From contig DUCO01000006.1 in NCBI GenBank assembly GCA_012959765.1, forward strand, positions 914 through 64,913: DNA of 64,000 nucleotides, read 5' to 3'. Position 1 is the first letter of the stretch. Each line of letters begins with the position of its first letter. The position numbers and the translations under genes are program-made. The notes under the pieces are model-generated. The model was not told the origin of the DNA. It searched no databases and was given only the letters and a program-made list of their open reading frames with translations. Below, piece by piece: positions 46,041 through 54,076 of this stretch. The DNA is from Dehalococcoidia bacterium. Lineage in GTDB: Bacteria; Chloroflexota; Dehalococcoidia; Lucifugimonadales; Lucifugimonadaceae.

Positions 46041-47101
46041 ATGACTCCTTCATCGGCCAATCTGCGCCCGGCGCCAAGAATCGCTTTGCGCATAATCCCG
46101 CCAGCACAGATATCGCAGTAGAGACCTCGTTCGTCTTTGATACGCGCGATCTGCCGGGCATCTGCAAGCAGCTCGTTGAATTTTGCGATGTGTTCCGCTG
46201 GCACTAGAGTTCGAACGAACTCGACGTCTTCTTCTGCTTCTTTCGTGCGATCGACGAATCCGTTTGCGACTGCATCGTTCAGGCGATCAATGATCGTCTC
46301 TGGTAGTTCGTACAAGCACTGGCCTTGTAGATCAAAACTATTCGCCAGTCGGTGGCCATCCATCAGAATGAACCGGTCCATCGCCTCGCCGACTGCGCCG
46401 GATAGCTCACGCAGTATGTCAACCTGGGTGGCCGCTGGAGGGTTGGAGTTCAAAATGGCGCGGGCGCTCTCGTCGTCTTTAATTGCGAGAACGACATTCT
46501 CGATTTCTGGACTGAATCCTGTTGAAATTGGGGAAGCTCCATCGAGCAAGAGTAGTAGTTGCTGGAGTTCCAACCGCGTCCACTCCATGGCGTGGTCGTA
46601 GAACAGGCTTGCTGTGGGTTTTGCGAGGAATGAGAACGTGTGGTGGCGTCGGATCATTACGGCGCAGTTGTCTCGGCACTCCTGAAGATATTCGACTAAT
46701 TCGTCGTGGTTCAAAGCATCTATGTCGACTGAAGCCAGTTTGACATTGCGTTCAATGGAGTCGGGTTTGTCGATGTTGTCCCATCGCTCCAGATCCGCTT
46801 TCCACGACTTGTTGATGAACGCCTGTTTTCCTCGTTCAACCCGCTCGGCAACTACCGGGTTGTCCATACTTGGCGGTTCGGATGATCCAGCGTTGGCTCC
46901 GATGATCCCGAACTGGTTATACAGATACCCGTTTATTGACACGATTTTGAAAATCGTCAGCCGACCGTGGCGAGCCATCGTGGTGTTGAAGGCGGGACCG
47001 ATTCCATCGACAAAATACTCGCTCATGAACCGGCTCATCGGAGTCGGAAAGTGTTGGGTGTCCAGCATCGAGGCACCTGGTCCAAGCACTTCGTAAACCA
47101 A
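46010..47101 (-). pseudogene. PEP-utilising enzyme fragment (rifampin-phosphotransferase/PEP-synthase-like middle region)
   Basis: This 363-codon frame (TTG start, uncertain) resembles the central region of PEP-utilising phosphotransferases: HFPTPMSRFMSEYFVDGIGP, a late DGHRLANSFDLQGQCLYELP segment (compare YGHRg..DL..PRW.E.P) and ARIKDERGLYCDI followed by GAGRRLADEGVI. In intact proteins this last helix leads into the PEP/His mobile domain. Here it runs into SNPLKSSTR and a stop, at the join with the gamma-glutamyltransferase fragment. The N-terminal ATP-grasp part is also missing, though some relatives lack it naturally. Probably a truncated, non-functional gene, although the frame itself is intact. 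Confidence 0.6.
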
Positions 47102-47352
47102 TTCGTTCTAGTTGGTTTGATTGGTGATCTTTTCAACGAATAATGCATGGATTGCAGTCGAAATCGTCGGAATAGTATCACTCGTATGACTGAGAGTGAT
47201 AACCAGGGGTGGTTCGGCATGGAGCTGCCCGTTGTCGCAGAGTGGTTTTCTAGTTATGGACTGGGCGTTGCGTTGTTGGGCGACTTTGGTCGCGACTGGT
47301 TTGCGCGGGATCTGGCGCGTGGTTTCGTTTGAGCGGAGTTTTGGCGGGCGCT

Positions 47353-48303
47353 TTAGTCGTGGGGCGGAAGGTTTACGCCGAGCATTACTCGCAGGTAGTT
47401 GACGTTGTGGGCTAGATAATCGTCGACGGCGAGGTCGAGATTTCCGCCGATCGTATCGAAGCCATCATCGCCTTCACGTGGGCCGTCCATGTCGAACACT
47501 ACCCAGCCTTTGTAGTGTCGGTCTCGCAGGATCTTCATTACGGCAGGGAAGTCGACGCCTCCGCCGCCCATTTGGTGGTAGACGCTGGCTTCGGCGTGTT
47601 GTTCTCTGGTGGGGGTTGCCGTGTTTCCGCGGTATTTTGCGTAGGTGTCTTTCAGGTGGACTTCTGCGATGCGGGGTAGGTACTCGCTCATCAGATCGAC
47701 CGCATCCATGCCGCCGAGGGTCAGGTGGCCGGTGTCGGGGGTCATCCATACGTAGTTTGGGTCGGTGAGATTGAGCATTGCTCGGACTTCGTGTTCGCGT
47801 TCTATTGGACCCCAGATGTGGGGGTGTGGCGCGATGCGAATTCCCATTTCTATTGTTTGGCGGCCTATTTCGTTTAGCGTGTCGGCGAGTCGTTTTAGCT
47901 GGTCTTCTGTTGGACCGCCTTCTGGGCGGGCGCCCATGTTGCACTTGTACATGTCGCAGCCGAACGGCTGGAGGAAGTCACGGGCGAATGCCACGTGGTC
48001 GGCGATGGTTTTGGGCGTTTCTTTGGGGTCTACGTAGTTTGTTGATTGGCCTTTTGATCCGTTCGATACGTCGATCAGGGTTACGCCCGCTTCGTCGAAC
48101 TTTTGTTTTAGTGCCAGCGGGTTGGCGCGGTGGTCTTCTACTTGTTTCGCGTAGGGCTCGATGCCTTGAAGTCCGAGGGCAGCGATCCGTTTGATTCCCC
48201 ATTCGATCGGGTGCCGGGCGTCCCACAGCGAGCTGGTGGAGCCGTAGAGAATGTCAGGGTTTTCGGGATCGAGTGGGAGGTGGTTTGGGGATGCCGCGGG
48301 CAT
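47353..48303 (-). CDS. Sugar phosphate isomerase/epimerase-like TIM-barrel protein
   Basis: This 316-residue protein of the xylose-isomerase-like superfamily has GIKRIAALGLQGIEPYAKQV near residue 35, RIAPHPHIWGPIER, WMTPDTGHLTLGG, EVHLKDTY and VVFDMDGPREGDD. The His, Asp and Glu residues fit the metal site of IolE/IolI-type isomerases and dehydratases. Such enzymes act on inosose, keto-sugars or hydroxypyruvate-type substrates in the cytoplasm. It is transcribed alone, upstream of the decayed cluster. Codon usage is richer in G/C than neighbouring genes. The substrate is unknown. Confidence 0.85.
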   Translation of the reverse strand: MPAASPNHLPLDPENPDILYGSTSSLWDARHPIEWGIKRIAALGLQGIEPYAKQVEDHRANPLALKQKFDEAGVTLIDVSNGSKGQSTNYVDPKETPKTIADHVAFARDFLQPFGCDMYKCNMGARPEGGPTEDQLKRLADTLNEIGRQTIEMGIRIAPHPHIWGPIEREHEVRAMLNLTDPNYVWMTPDTGHLTLGGMDAVDLMSEYLPRIAEVHLKDTYAKYRGNTATPTREQHAEASVYHQMGGGGVDFPAVMKILRDRHYKGWVVFDMDGPREGDDGFDTIGGNLDLAVDDYLAHNVNYLRVMLGVNLPPHD

Positions 48304-48588
48304 GGGGGGCTCTGGGTTGTGGTGGTGGGTTGGATTTGTTTGGGTGTAGCGTTCTGAGCGGACAGCTTAACCTACTCCTGTGACGAGGGGAGGGATTAGC
48401 GTTGACGTTAGACGCGTTGAAAATGGCTGGATGAACGGGCGAAGGGCTCGCCTGAGCTTGCGCGAGCTCGGAGGTTGGCCAGGGGTGGATGGCGGTAATT
48501 CTATTTCCTTACAAAGTCTGAAGTTGATCAATGCCTGGATCACCATCAATGGCTCACGGACAATGTCAAAGGTCAGTTCCGGCTTGTC

Positions 48589-48843
48589 GTGGTTGTAAGA
48601 ATATTAGCGGTCCATGAAAGCGCCAATCCTCATACTGATCACGAGGTGGTCGATTTGGACGATTTTTCAGACATAGCGCGATCGGGAAAGCAATTATTTG
48701 AAGCCTGTTCGACACAGTCGGATGAACTCAGGCCAAAATCAGTTTCCGATTGGCTGAACTATCAAGGATTGAACTGGGGTGTCTTGATTCAGCGACTTAC
48801 TGGACCTACTCTCATCGATCTAAAATCTACAACAGGAACCTAG
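48589..48843 (+). CDS. Hypothetical small protein or gene remnant
   Basis: An open frame from GTG 48589 encodes 84 residues (MVVRILAVHESANPHTDHEV and on). The same frame is open back to 48499 without any ATG, reading EVDQCLDHHQWLTDNVKGQF, so it may be the 3' piece of a longer lost gene. No signal peptide, helix or known motif is visible. It lies in the 650-base gap between the isomerase-like gene and acs, the rest of which shows nothing recognisable. Confidence 0.3.
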   Translation: MVVRILAVHESANPHTDHEVVDLDDFSDIARSGKQLFEACSTQSDELRPKSVSDWLNYQGLNWGVLIQRLTGPTLIDLKSTTGT

Positions 48844-48922
48844 GCAACTCTATTCGAGCGAATTTAGGCGCAGGCTTAGTTGCCGATTTGTGTCCAATAT
48901 TATGAGTTCGAGATCATCGGAT

Positions 48923-48970
48923 AAGGCGTGTAGCTGTAGCTTCACCATAGAAGCTACAGCTACACGCCTT
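48923..48970 (-). terminator. 21-bp perfect hairpin over the acs stop codon
   Basis: Positions 48923-48943 and 48950-48970 are perfect inverse complements (21 pairs) around the loop ACCATA. The right arm contains the last codons and TAG stop of acs. No T-run follows in the acs direction. It probably acts as a terminator or 3' stabiliser. Confidence 0.75.
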
Positions 48971-50939
48971 TGTTGGCTATCAGCGCGTCTACTACTTCTG
49001 GTTCCGCTAGGGTTGAGGTGTCGCCTATTGTTTCGATTTCGTTTGTTGCTATCTTCCGCAAGATGCGGCGCATGATTTTGCCGGAGCGGGTTTTTGGGAG
49101 GGCTGGTGCCCAGTGGATTACGTCGGGTGAGGCGATGGCTCCGATGACCTGGCGGACTTGGCCTCGGAGGATCTGCTTCAGCTCGTCGGTGTATTCCTGT
49201 CCTACATTCAAAGTGACGTAGGCGTAGATGCCCTGTCCCTTGATATCGTGGGGGAAGCCGACTACTGCCGCTTCTGCCACGGCTTCGTGCAGCACGAGGG
49301 CGCTTTCGACTTCGGCTGTGCCCATTCGGTGGCCTGAGACGTTGATAACGTCGTCGACACGCCCGGTGACCCAGTAGTAGCCATCTTCGTCACGGGTCGA
49401 GCCGTCGCCGGTGAAGTAGTAGCCCTTGTACATGTCGAAGTAGGTACCTTCGAAGCGCTTGTGATCGCCGTACAAAGTGCGCATTTGGCCAGGCCATGTC
49501 TCCTTCAAAGCAAGCACACCTGAAACGCCGTTGCCTTCAAGAGGCTTGCCGGTTTCGGGATCGAGGATTTCGGGTTCAATGCCAAAGAACGGCATCGAAG
49601 CAGCGCCTGGTTTGGTCGGTACTGCGCCCGGGATTGGCGTTATAAGAATTCCGCCAGTTTCGGTCTGCCACCATGTGTCTACGATCGGGCAACGTCCTTT
49701 GCCGACGTGGGTGTTGTACCAGCGCCATGCTTCGGGGTTGATGGGTTCGCCAACGGATCCGAGAAGCTTCAAAGAAGGCATTTCATATTTGTCAGGGTAG
49801 TCGTCACCGAGTGCCGCGATTGCTCGGATGGCCGTTGGAGCCGTGTAGAACTGGTTCACGTTCCACTTTTCGACGATCTGCCAGAAGCGGTCGGGTGCGG
49901 GATACGTGGGAATTCCTTCGAACATGAGCGTTGTTGCGCCGTTCGCTAACGGTCCGTAGACGATGTAGGAGTGTCCGGTTACCCAGCCGATGTCGGCGGT
50001 GCAGAAGTAAATGTCGCCGTCGTGGTAGTCGAAGACGTACTTGTGGGTTTGCGAGGCGTAGACCATGTAGCCGCCGGTGGTGTGGAGCACGCCCTTGGGC
50101 TGGCCGGTTGATCCGGATGTGTAGAGGATGAAGAGGGGGTCTTCCGATTCCATGTGTTCGGCTTCGCAAACTGGATCGGCGTCGGCCATTACGTCGGCGT
50201 ACCAGACGTCTCGGCCTTCTTTCATATCGTGTTCAACGCCTACGCTGCCGGGAATTCGTTCGACGACGATACAGGTTTCGACGGGGATGCCCATTTTGGC
50301 TTCGGCGATTTCGATGGCGGCGTCGGCAACGGTCTTCATTTCGAGTGGCTTTGCGCCGCGGTTTGTGCCGTTGCAGGTGACGAGGACTGTGGAAGTGGCA
50401 TCGGCCATGCGGCCGCCAAGTGCGTCGGCAGAGAAGCCCCCAAACACGATCGAGTGGATCGCACCGATACGTGCGCATGCGAGCATGGCAACCGCGAGTT
50501 CGGGGATCATTGGCATGTAGATCGTTACGCGGTCGCCACGTTTTACGCCTTGTGACTTCAAGACATTTGCGAACTTGCTTACTTCGGCATGAAGTTCGCT
50601 ATAAGTGATTGTGCGTTCTTCGCCGGGTTCGTTGCCTTCCCAGATGATGGCGGTTTGATCGCCTTTCGTATCCAGATGTCGATCGAGACAGTTGTAGGCG
50701 ATGTTTGTTTGTCCGCCCTCGAACCACTTGATATCGACCGGGCCTTTGCGCACGTCGTAGTTGAATTCTCGAACGGTGTCCCACTTTTTGAACCAGTGGT
50801 ACTCGGAGGCTTTTTCAGCCCAGAAGCCGTCGGGGTCGGAGATCGAGCGTTCGTACTCGGCCTTGTATTCGTCGAAGCTCTTTACGTGAGCGTTCGCTGC
50901 GAACGATTCCGATGGTGGGTAAAGTTCCGAATCAGACAT
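48960..50939 (-). CDS. acs: Acetyl-CoA synthetase
   Basis: This 659-residue AMP-forming ligase has the ATP loop [20 protein letters not shown] near residue 265, [16 protein letters not shown], the conserved [30 protein letters not shown] and the regulatory/catalytic lysine in [14 protein letters not shown] near residue 620. The N-terminal WFxGGQTN-type segment reads [14 protein letters not shown]. It activates acetate to acetyl-CoA through acetyl-AMP. Acetylation of the lysine in the PKTRSGK motif is a common control in this family. The gene is monocistronic, ending in a 21-bp hairpin, and would feed the citrate synthase encoded elsewhere in the window. Confidence 0.96.
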   Translation of the reverse strand: MSDSELYPPSESFAANAHVKSFDEYKAEYERSISDPDGFWAEKASEYHWFKKWDTVREFNYDVRKGPVDIKWFEGGQTNIAYNCLDRHLDTKGDQTAIIWEGNEPGEERTITYSELHAEVSKFANVLKSQGVKRGDRVTIYMPMIPELAVAMLACARIGAIHSIVFGGFSADALGGRMADATSTVLVTCNGTNRGAKPLEMKTVADAAIEIAEAKMGIPVETCIVVERIPGSVGVEHDMKEGRDVWYADVMADADPVCEAEHMESEDPLFILYTSGSTGQPKGVLHTTGGYMVYASQTHKYVFDYHDGDIYFCTADIGWVTGHSYIVYGPLANGATTLMFEGIPTYPAPDRFWQIVEKWNVNQFYTAPTAIRAIAALGDDYPDKYEMPSLKLLGSVGEPINPEAWRWYNTHVGKGRCPIVDTWWQTETGGILITPIPGAVPTKPGAASMPFFGIEPEILDPETGKPLEGNGVSGVLALKETWPGQMRTLYGDHKRFEGTYFDMYKGYYFTGDGSTRDEDGYYWVTGRVDDVINVSGHRMGTAEVESALVLHEAVAEAAVVGFPHDIKGQGIYAYVTLNVGQEYTDELKQILRGQVRQVIGAIASPDVIHWAPALPKTRSGKIMRRILRKIATNEIETIGDTSTLAEPEVVDALIANKGV

Positions 50940-51036
50940 CAGGGTCTCCAGTTACCTAGTAAATTTCATTACGCGGTTTAGAGGTGTGGTTGTGTGAGCC
51001 AATTTGCGAGAAGGATACAGATGATCGGCGATTTTG

Positions 51037-51154
51037 CTAAGCAGGAACAGGCTCTGGAACGGCCTCGATGCCTGATTCTTTGCTTGTTGCGACCAGTACT
51101 CCCGCTACCAGACATAGGCTTCCGGCGATCATGAATGGTGCCAGCCAGACGCTT
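51037..51154 (-). pseudogene. C-terminal remnant of a membrane protein cut by an IS element
   Basis: The frame outside the IS encodes a membrane helix (FMIAGSLCLVAGVLVATS) and a short tail ESGIEAVPEPVPA before the stop at 51037. Upstream it passes directly into the IS6-family left end, and no matching N-terminal part is found beyond the right end. The original gene has therefore lost its 5' part. The family is not recognised. Confidence 0.6.
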
Positions 51155-52103
51155 GGTTCTGTCAGAACTCGGTGCTCTAGGCGAAACTGGATCGACCTAA
51201 ATACATCTTCGTCCCCTGTATTTAAGCTGACGGCTCGGTCAATAGAGTTGACCACTTTTCGGTGAAAATCTCTCTCCGACTAGATGCTGAGACATGTTCA
51301 CCACCCACCGACCGAACTCTTAGATAGTTTCGTAACTCGTCGAAGGCACTACAGAAGCGGATCGCCGATTCAAACTTGGCGAACCCGAGCATCGGGTAAT
51401 AGCGTTGCTTGATCGATCTATGATCTTGCTCGATACGGTTATTCAGATATTGGTTGTGTCGATGAAGAACTTTTCGATCGACGATCCAACGAATCGCCTT
51501 CGTGTAGGCCGGATGTTTGTCTGTCGTCATCCGTAAAGGCTTACGCCCTGCACTATCGATCAGGCGGCGCAAGAATCGTCGTGCTGCATGCTTGTCTCTG
51601 TGCTCACTGAGCATCGAATCAAGCAGATTTCCTTCTCGATCGATAGCTCGATAGAGATATCGCCAGCGACAACTGACCTTGATGTACGTCTCGTCCAAAT
51701 ACCAGGAATGGCCCGCAACTCCGCGGCGTTTGGCACGTAGGTTCTCACTGACCAGCGGGGCAAAACGAAACTCCCACACCCGTATTGTTTCGTAGCTGAC
51801 TTCGAAACCTCGTTGCAAGAGAAGTTCAGCAACATCACGAAATCCGAGCTTGTATCTCAATCGCCAGAGCACAGTGAGCAAGACAATATCGTTCGGAAAC
51901 TGGAGATCGTTGAAGGCTGTGCCCGATCGCTCATTGAAACGTCTATCGCAGTCTTGGCAGTAGAAAGTTCGATACCCAAGCGAGGTTCGGCGTTTTCTCT
52001 TAGAGACGGACGTAGATAGGCGGTGCGGGCATGACATAAACAGATCTCCTCAGTAAATGAGGAATGATCCTATTCCACCCCGACACTGAGTCCTGATAGA
52101 ACC
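51155..52103 (-). mobile_element. IS6-family insertion sequence
   Basis: A 949-base element has imperfect terminal inverted repeats. GGTTCTGTCAGAACTCGGTG starts at 51155, and the inverse of the right end (52084-52103) reads GGTTCTATCAGGACTCAGTG, with 3 mismatches in 20. The ends begin GGTTCTG, as in IS6 relatives. It holds one intact transposase gene. No 8-bp target duplication is visible (AGACGCTT on the left, AAACTCGT on the right), so the flanks have probably rearranged since insertion. Confidence 0.85.
51222..52037 (-). CDS. IS6-family transposase
   Basis: This 271-residue DDE transposase has an N-terminal zinc-ribbon-like segment (MSCPHR, FYCQDCDRRF), a helix-turn-helix (ELLLQRGFEVSYETIRVWEF) and the catalytic residues D in WYLDETYIKV, D in RMTTDKHPAYTKA and E in NNRIEQDHRSIKQRYY. 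It is full length and uninterrupted, so the element may still be active. ATG 52037 is preceded by a GGAG site. It is the only complete transposase gene in the window. Confidence 0.95.
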   Translation of the reverse strand: MSCPHRLSTSVSKRKRRTSLGYRTFYCQDCDRRFNERSGTAFNDLQFPNDIVLLTVLWRLRYKLGFRDVAELLLQRGFEVSYETIRVWEFRFAPLVSENLRAKRRGVAGHSWYLDETYIKVSCRWRYLYRAIDREGNLLDSMLSEHRDKHAARRFLRRLIDSAGRKPLRMTTDKHPAYTKAIRWIVDRKVLHRHNQYLNNRIEQDHRSIKQRYYPMLGFAKFESAIRFCSAFDELRNYLRVRSVGGEHVSASSRREIFTEKWSTLLTEPSA

Positions 52104-52214
52104 AAACTCGTTTTGTCGATCCCGGATTCAGCCCTCATAGAGTCGATACAATCGTTGTACAGAGAGGCGGAATGATTCTAGGTGTAATCTCCAAATCAAC
52201 TGGTCAAAGAATAG

Positions 52215-52886
52215 ATGCCGCATCAATTGATCGAAGAAAGTAAGCTCTCCAAATCGTATGACGTTAGTAGCTGTCACGATGGTGATCTGTCGACGCAGTT
52301 CGAGCATATTTCTGAATTTGAATCGGCTGCAGAACATGGCGATTGGAAGCAGTTCAAGAAGATAGTCAATGGTGATGGGTCGGTTTTTCTAAAGCTGATG
52401 AGAAGATCTGACGGAGACCCAAGGCTTCGTCTTCCTCTCGTACAGAGTGGAGAGCTTGAAGAGAGATTTACGAGGTCACTCCAGAAACTCGGTAAATCTT
52501 GGACGCATTTGATGCCATGGTGGGCGAGGCTGGGCTACCGATATGAGGTACTGCTCACGTGGTTGAGTATCGTATTCGCACTGGGAGCGGCCGGTGGGGC
52601 TGTATCAGGTAATCCAGGATTGGGTGGAACACTCGGGGCGGTTGCAATCCTGACCCTCGTTGTGGTCGACAACTCCGAGCCTAGATTCCGAGGTAATCGT
52701 CGATGGTGGGTTCGATTGACCAATCCAAAATCCAAATCACTGCTGCACCGCTGGCGTATGGTGATCTATTTAATTGCAGCTTTGATGATCAGCTGGGCGG
52801 CGTTGGCCGATACTTTCAAAACGCCTACACAGAATTGTGAAGGGTTGAGTCCGGCAGATCTTGTTGTACTAAATGGTTGCAACTAG
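52215..52886 (+). CDS. Hypothetical membrane protein
   Basis: This 223-residue protein of unknown family has a soluble N-terminal half (about residues 1-105, charged, with no motif recognised) followed by membrane helices near 112-130, 136-152 and 180-198, separated by a basic loop (EPRFRGNRRWWVRLTNP). The short tail ends VVLNGCN. It lies just outside the right end of the IS element and before an amidohydrolase on the same strand. The N-terminal cytosolic part with a membrane-anchored C-terminal part is a layout seen in several unrelated families, so nothing functional is claimed. Confidence 0.6.
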   Translation: MPHQLIEESKLSKSYDVSSCHDGDLSTQFEHISEFESAAEHGDWKQFKKIVNGDGSVFLKLMRRSDGDPRLRLPLVQSGELEERFTRSLQKLGKSWTHLMPWWARLGYRYEVLLTWLSIVFALGAAGGAVSGNPGLGGTLGAVAILTLVVVDNSEPRFRGNRRWWVRLTNPKSKSLLHRWRMVIYLIAALMISWAALADTFKTPTQNCEGLSPADLVVLNGCN

Positions 52887-53056
52887 GCTCATCCGAGTTG
52901 CCTTGAGCGCGTAGGTGTGATTCGTCGTTGCCGAGCGACGAACCTGTTACCTTTCCGTTGGGTCCGTTGGGCGAAACCGGTAAACCCGAAGCATTCATTC
53001 GGATGGGTTACTAAATTTCCGACAGTCGGCAAATCCGAGAAACAAGGTAGACCACC

Positions 53057-53911
53057 GTGACAGCCACATCGAATTCCCGCTCCATCGTTGTAGATGCCGC
53101 GGCGCACGCCTGGGTGGCAAACGACCCACGGTACCCACTGGATCCTGCCGTCGCTACCTGCCCGGACAACATGCCGGTGATCGATGAGTCTGCTGAACAT
53201 TTAATCGCGCGTATGAACACGTTTGGAATCGATGAAACCGTTGTCAGCCATGTTTGTTATTACGGGCGTGACAACAGATATACGGCACATTGCGTGAATT
53301 CATATCCAGAGAGATTCACCGGGGTGGGTCTGCTGGTGGGCCACAGGCTACATTCTCCTGACGATTCTGAAAACCCTGCGAGGCTCGAACGTCTTATGCG
53401 TGAAGATGGACTCTCAGGTTTGCGACTCAGTCCGATATACGATCCAGACGTTGTGTGGATGAACGATCCTGTTTCATACCCTTTGTGGAGCAAAGCTGAA
53501 GAGCTAGGTGCCGTTTTCAACATATTTGCAGCGCCACACCAGGTTGGCCAGATAGGCGATATGGCGGCTCGTTTTCCTGGGGTCAATATCGTTGTCGACC
53601 ACTTCGCCATGATCGACATCACGGCCTCTGATTCCGACGGCTTCAAGCCACTGCTCGATCTCAGTACGTACCCGAACGTCTATATCCGCACGTCACTGCA
53701 CAATCCATCCCGTCAGGAACTTCCGTATCGAGACATGTGGCCGTATCTCGAACGGGTCTATGACTCGTTCGGTCCCAAAAAACTGATCTACGCGTCCGAC
53801 TACGAGCTGCTTGTCATGAAGGACTTGATTCCGTTCTTCACAACCGAGGATAAAAAGTCGATTCTCGGAGGCAATGCGTTGTCCATATATCGGGATAACC
53901 TGCGCACCTAA
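53057..53911 (+). CDS. Amidohydrolase family 2 protein with an altered HxH motif
   Basis: This 284-residue protein starts at GTG 53057 after an AAGG site. It shares the COG3618-type layout with the two other small amidohydrolases here: ETVVSHVCYYGRDNRY, GLRLSPIYDPD, NIVVDHFAMID and LIYASDYELLV. The opening motif reads VVDAAAHAWV, so the first metal-binding histidine of HxH is replaced by alanine. Metal binding may be changed, or activity lost. It begins an apparent rightward series with the alpha/alpha-type protein and the ABC importer, though gaps of about 165 and 215 bases follow. The substrate is unknown. Confidence 0.8.
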   Translation: MTATSNSRSIVVDAAAHAWVANDPRYPLDPAVATCPDNMPVIDESAEHLIARMNTFGIDETVVSHVCYYGRDNRYTAHCVNSYPERFTGVGLLVGHRLHSPDDSENPARLERLMREDGLSGLRLSPIYDPDVVWMNDPVSYPLWSKAEELGAVFNIFAAPHQVGQIGDMAARFPGVNIVVDHFAMIDITASDSDGFKPLLDLSTYPNVYIRTSLHNPSRQELPYRDMWPYLERVYDSFGPKKLIYASDYELLVMKDLIPFFTTEDKKSILGGNALSIYRDNLRT

Positions 53912-54076
53912 CCTGATTCGTAGCGTCGACACATATAGACCCTCTTCACAGAGAATTCTTCGAAAGCTCAGCCCAATGCAGTAAGGCGAATGGCAGGTCA
54001 ACTCCTGCTAGAATCCCGCCGATCACAGCCGTAGAAGGTACTCCGAAACTCACTTTGCCTAAGAAAAGAACAGATA

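Noticed and set aside
46137-47096. Long plus-strand frames opposite the PEP-utilising-enzyme fragment and similar ones opposite copA and acs.
   Set aside because: They are antisense shadows with low-complexity Ser/Arg composition and no motifs or ribosome sites.
47147-47332. Small plus-strand frame between the decayed genes and the isomerase-like gene.
   Set aside because: It has no ribosome site, no homology that I recognise and a composition like the surrounding non-coding DNA.
47474-48226. Several Arg/Pro-rich and Gly-rich frames overlapping the isomerase-like gene.
   Set aside because: They arise from G+C-rich codons of the real gene, and none has a recognisable domain.
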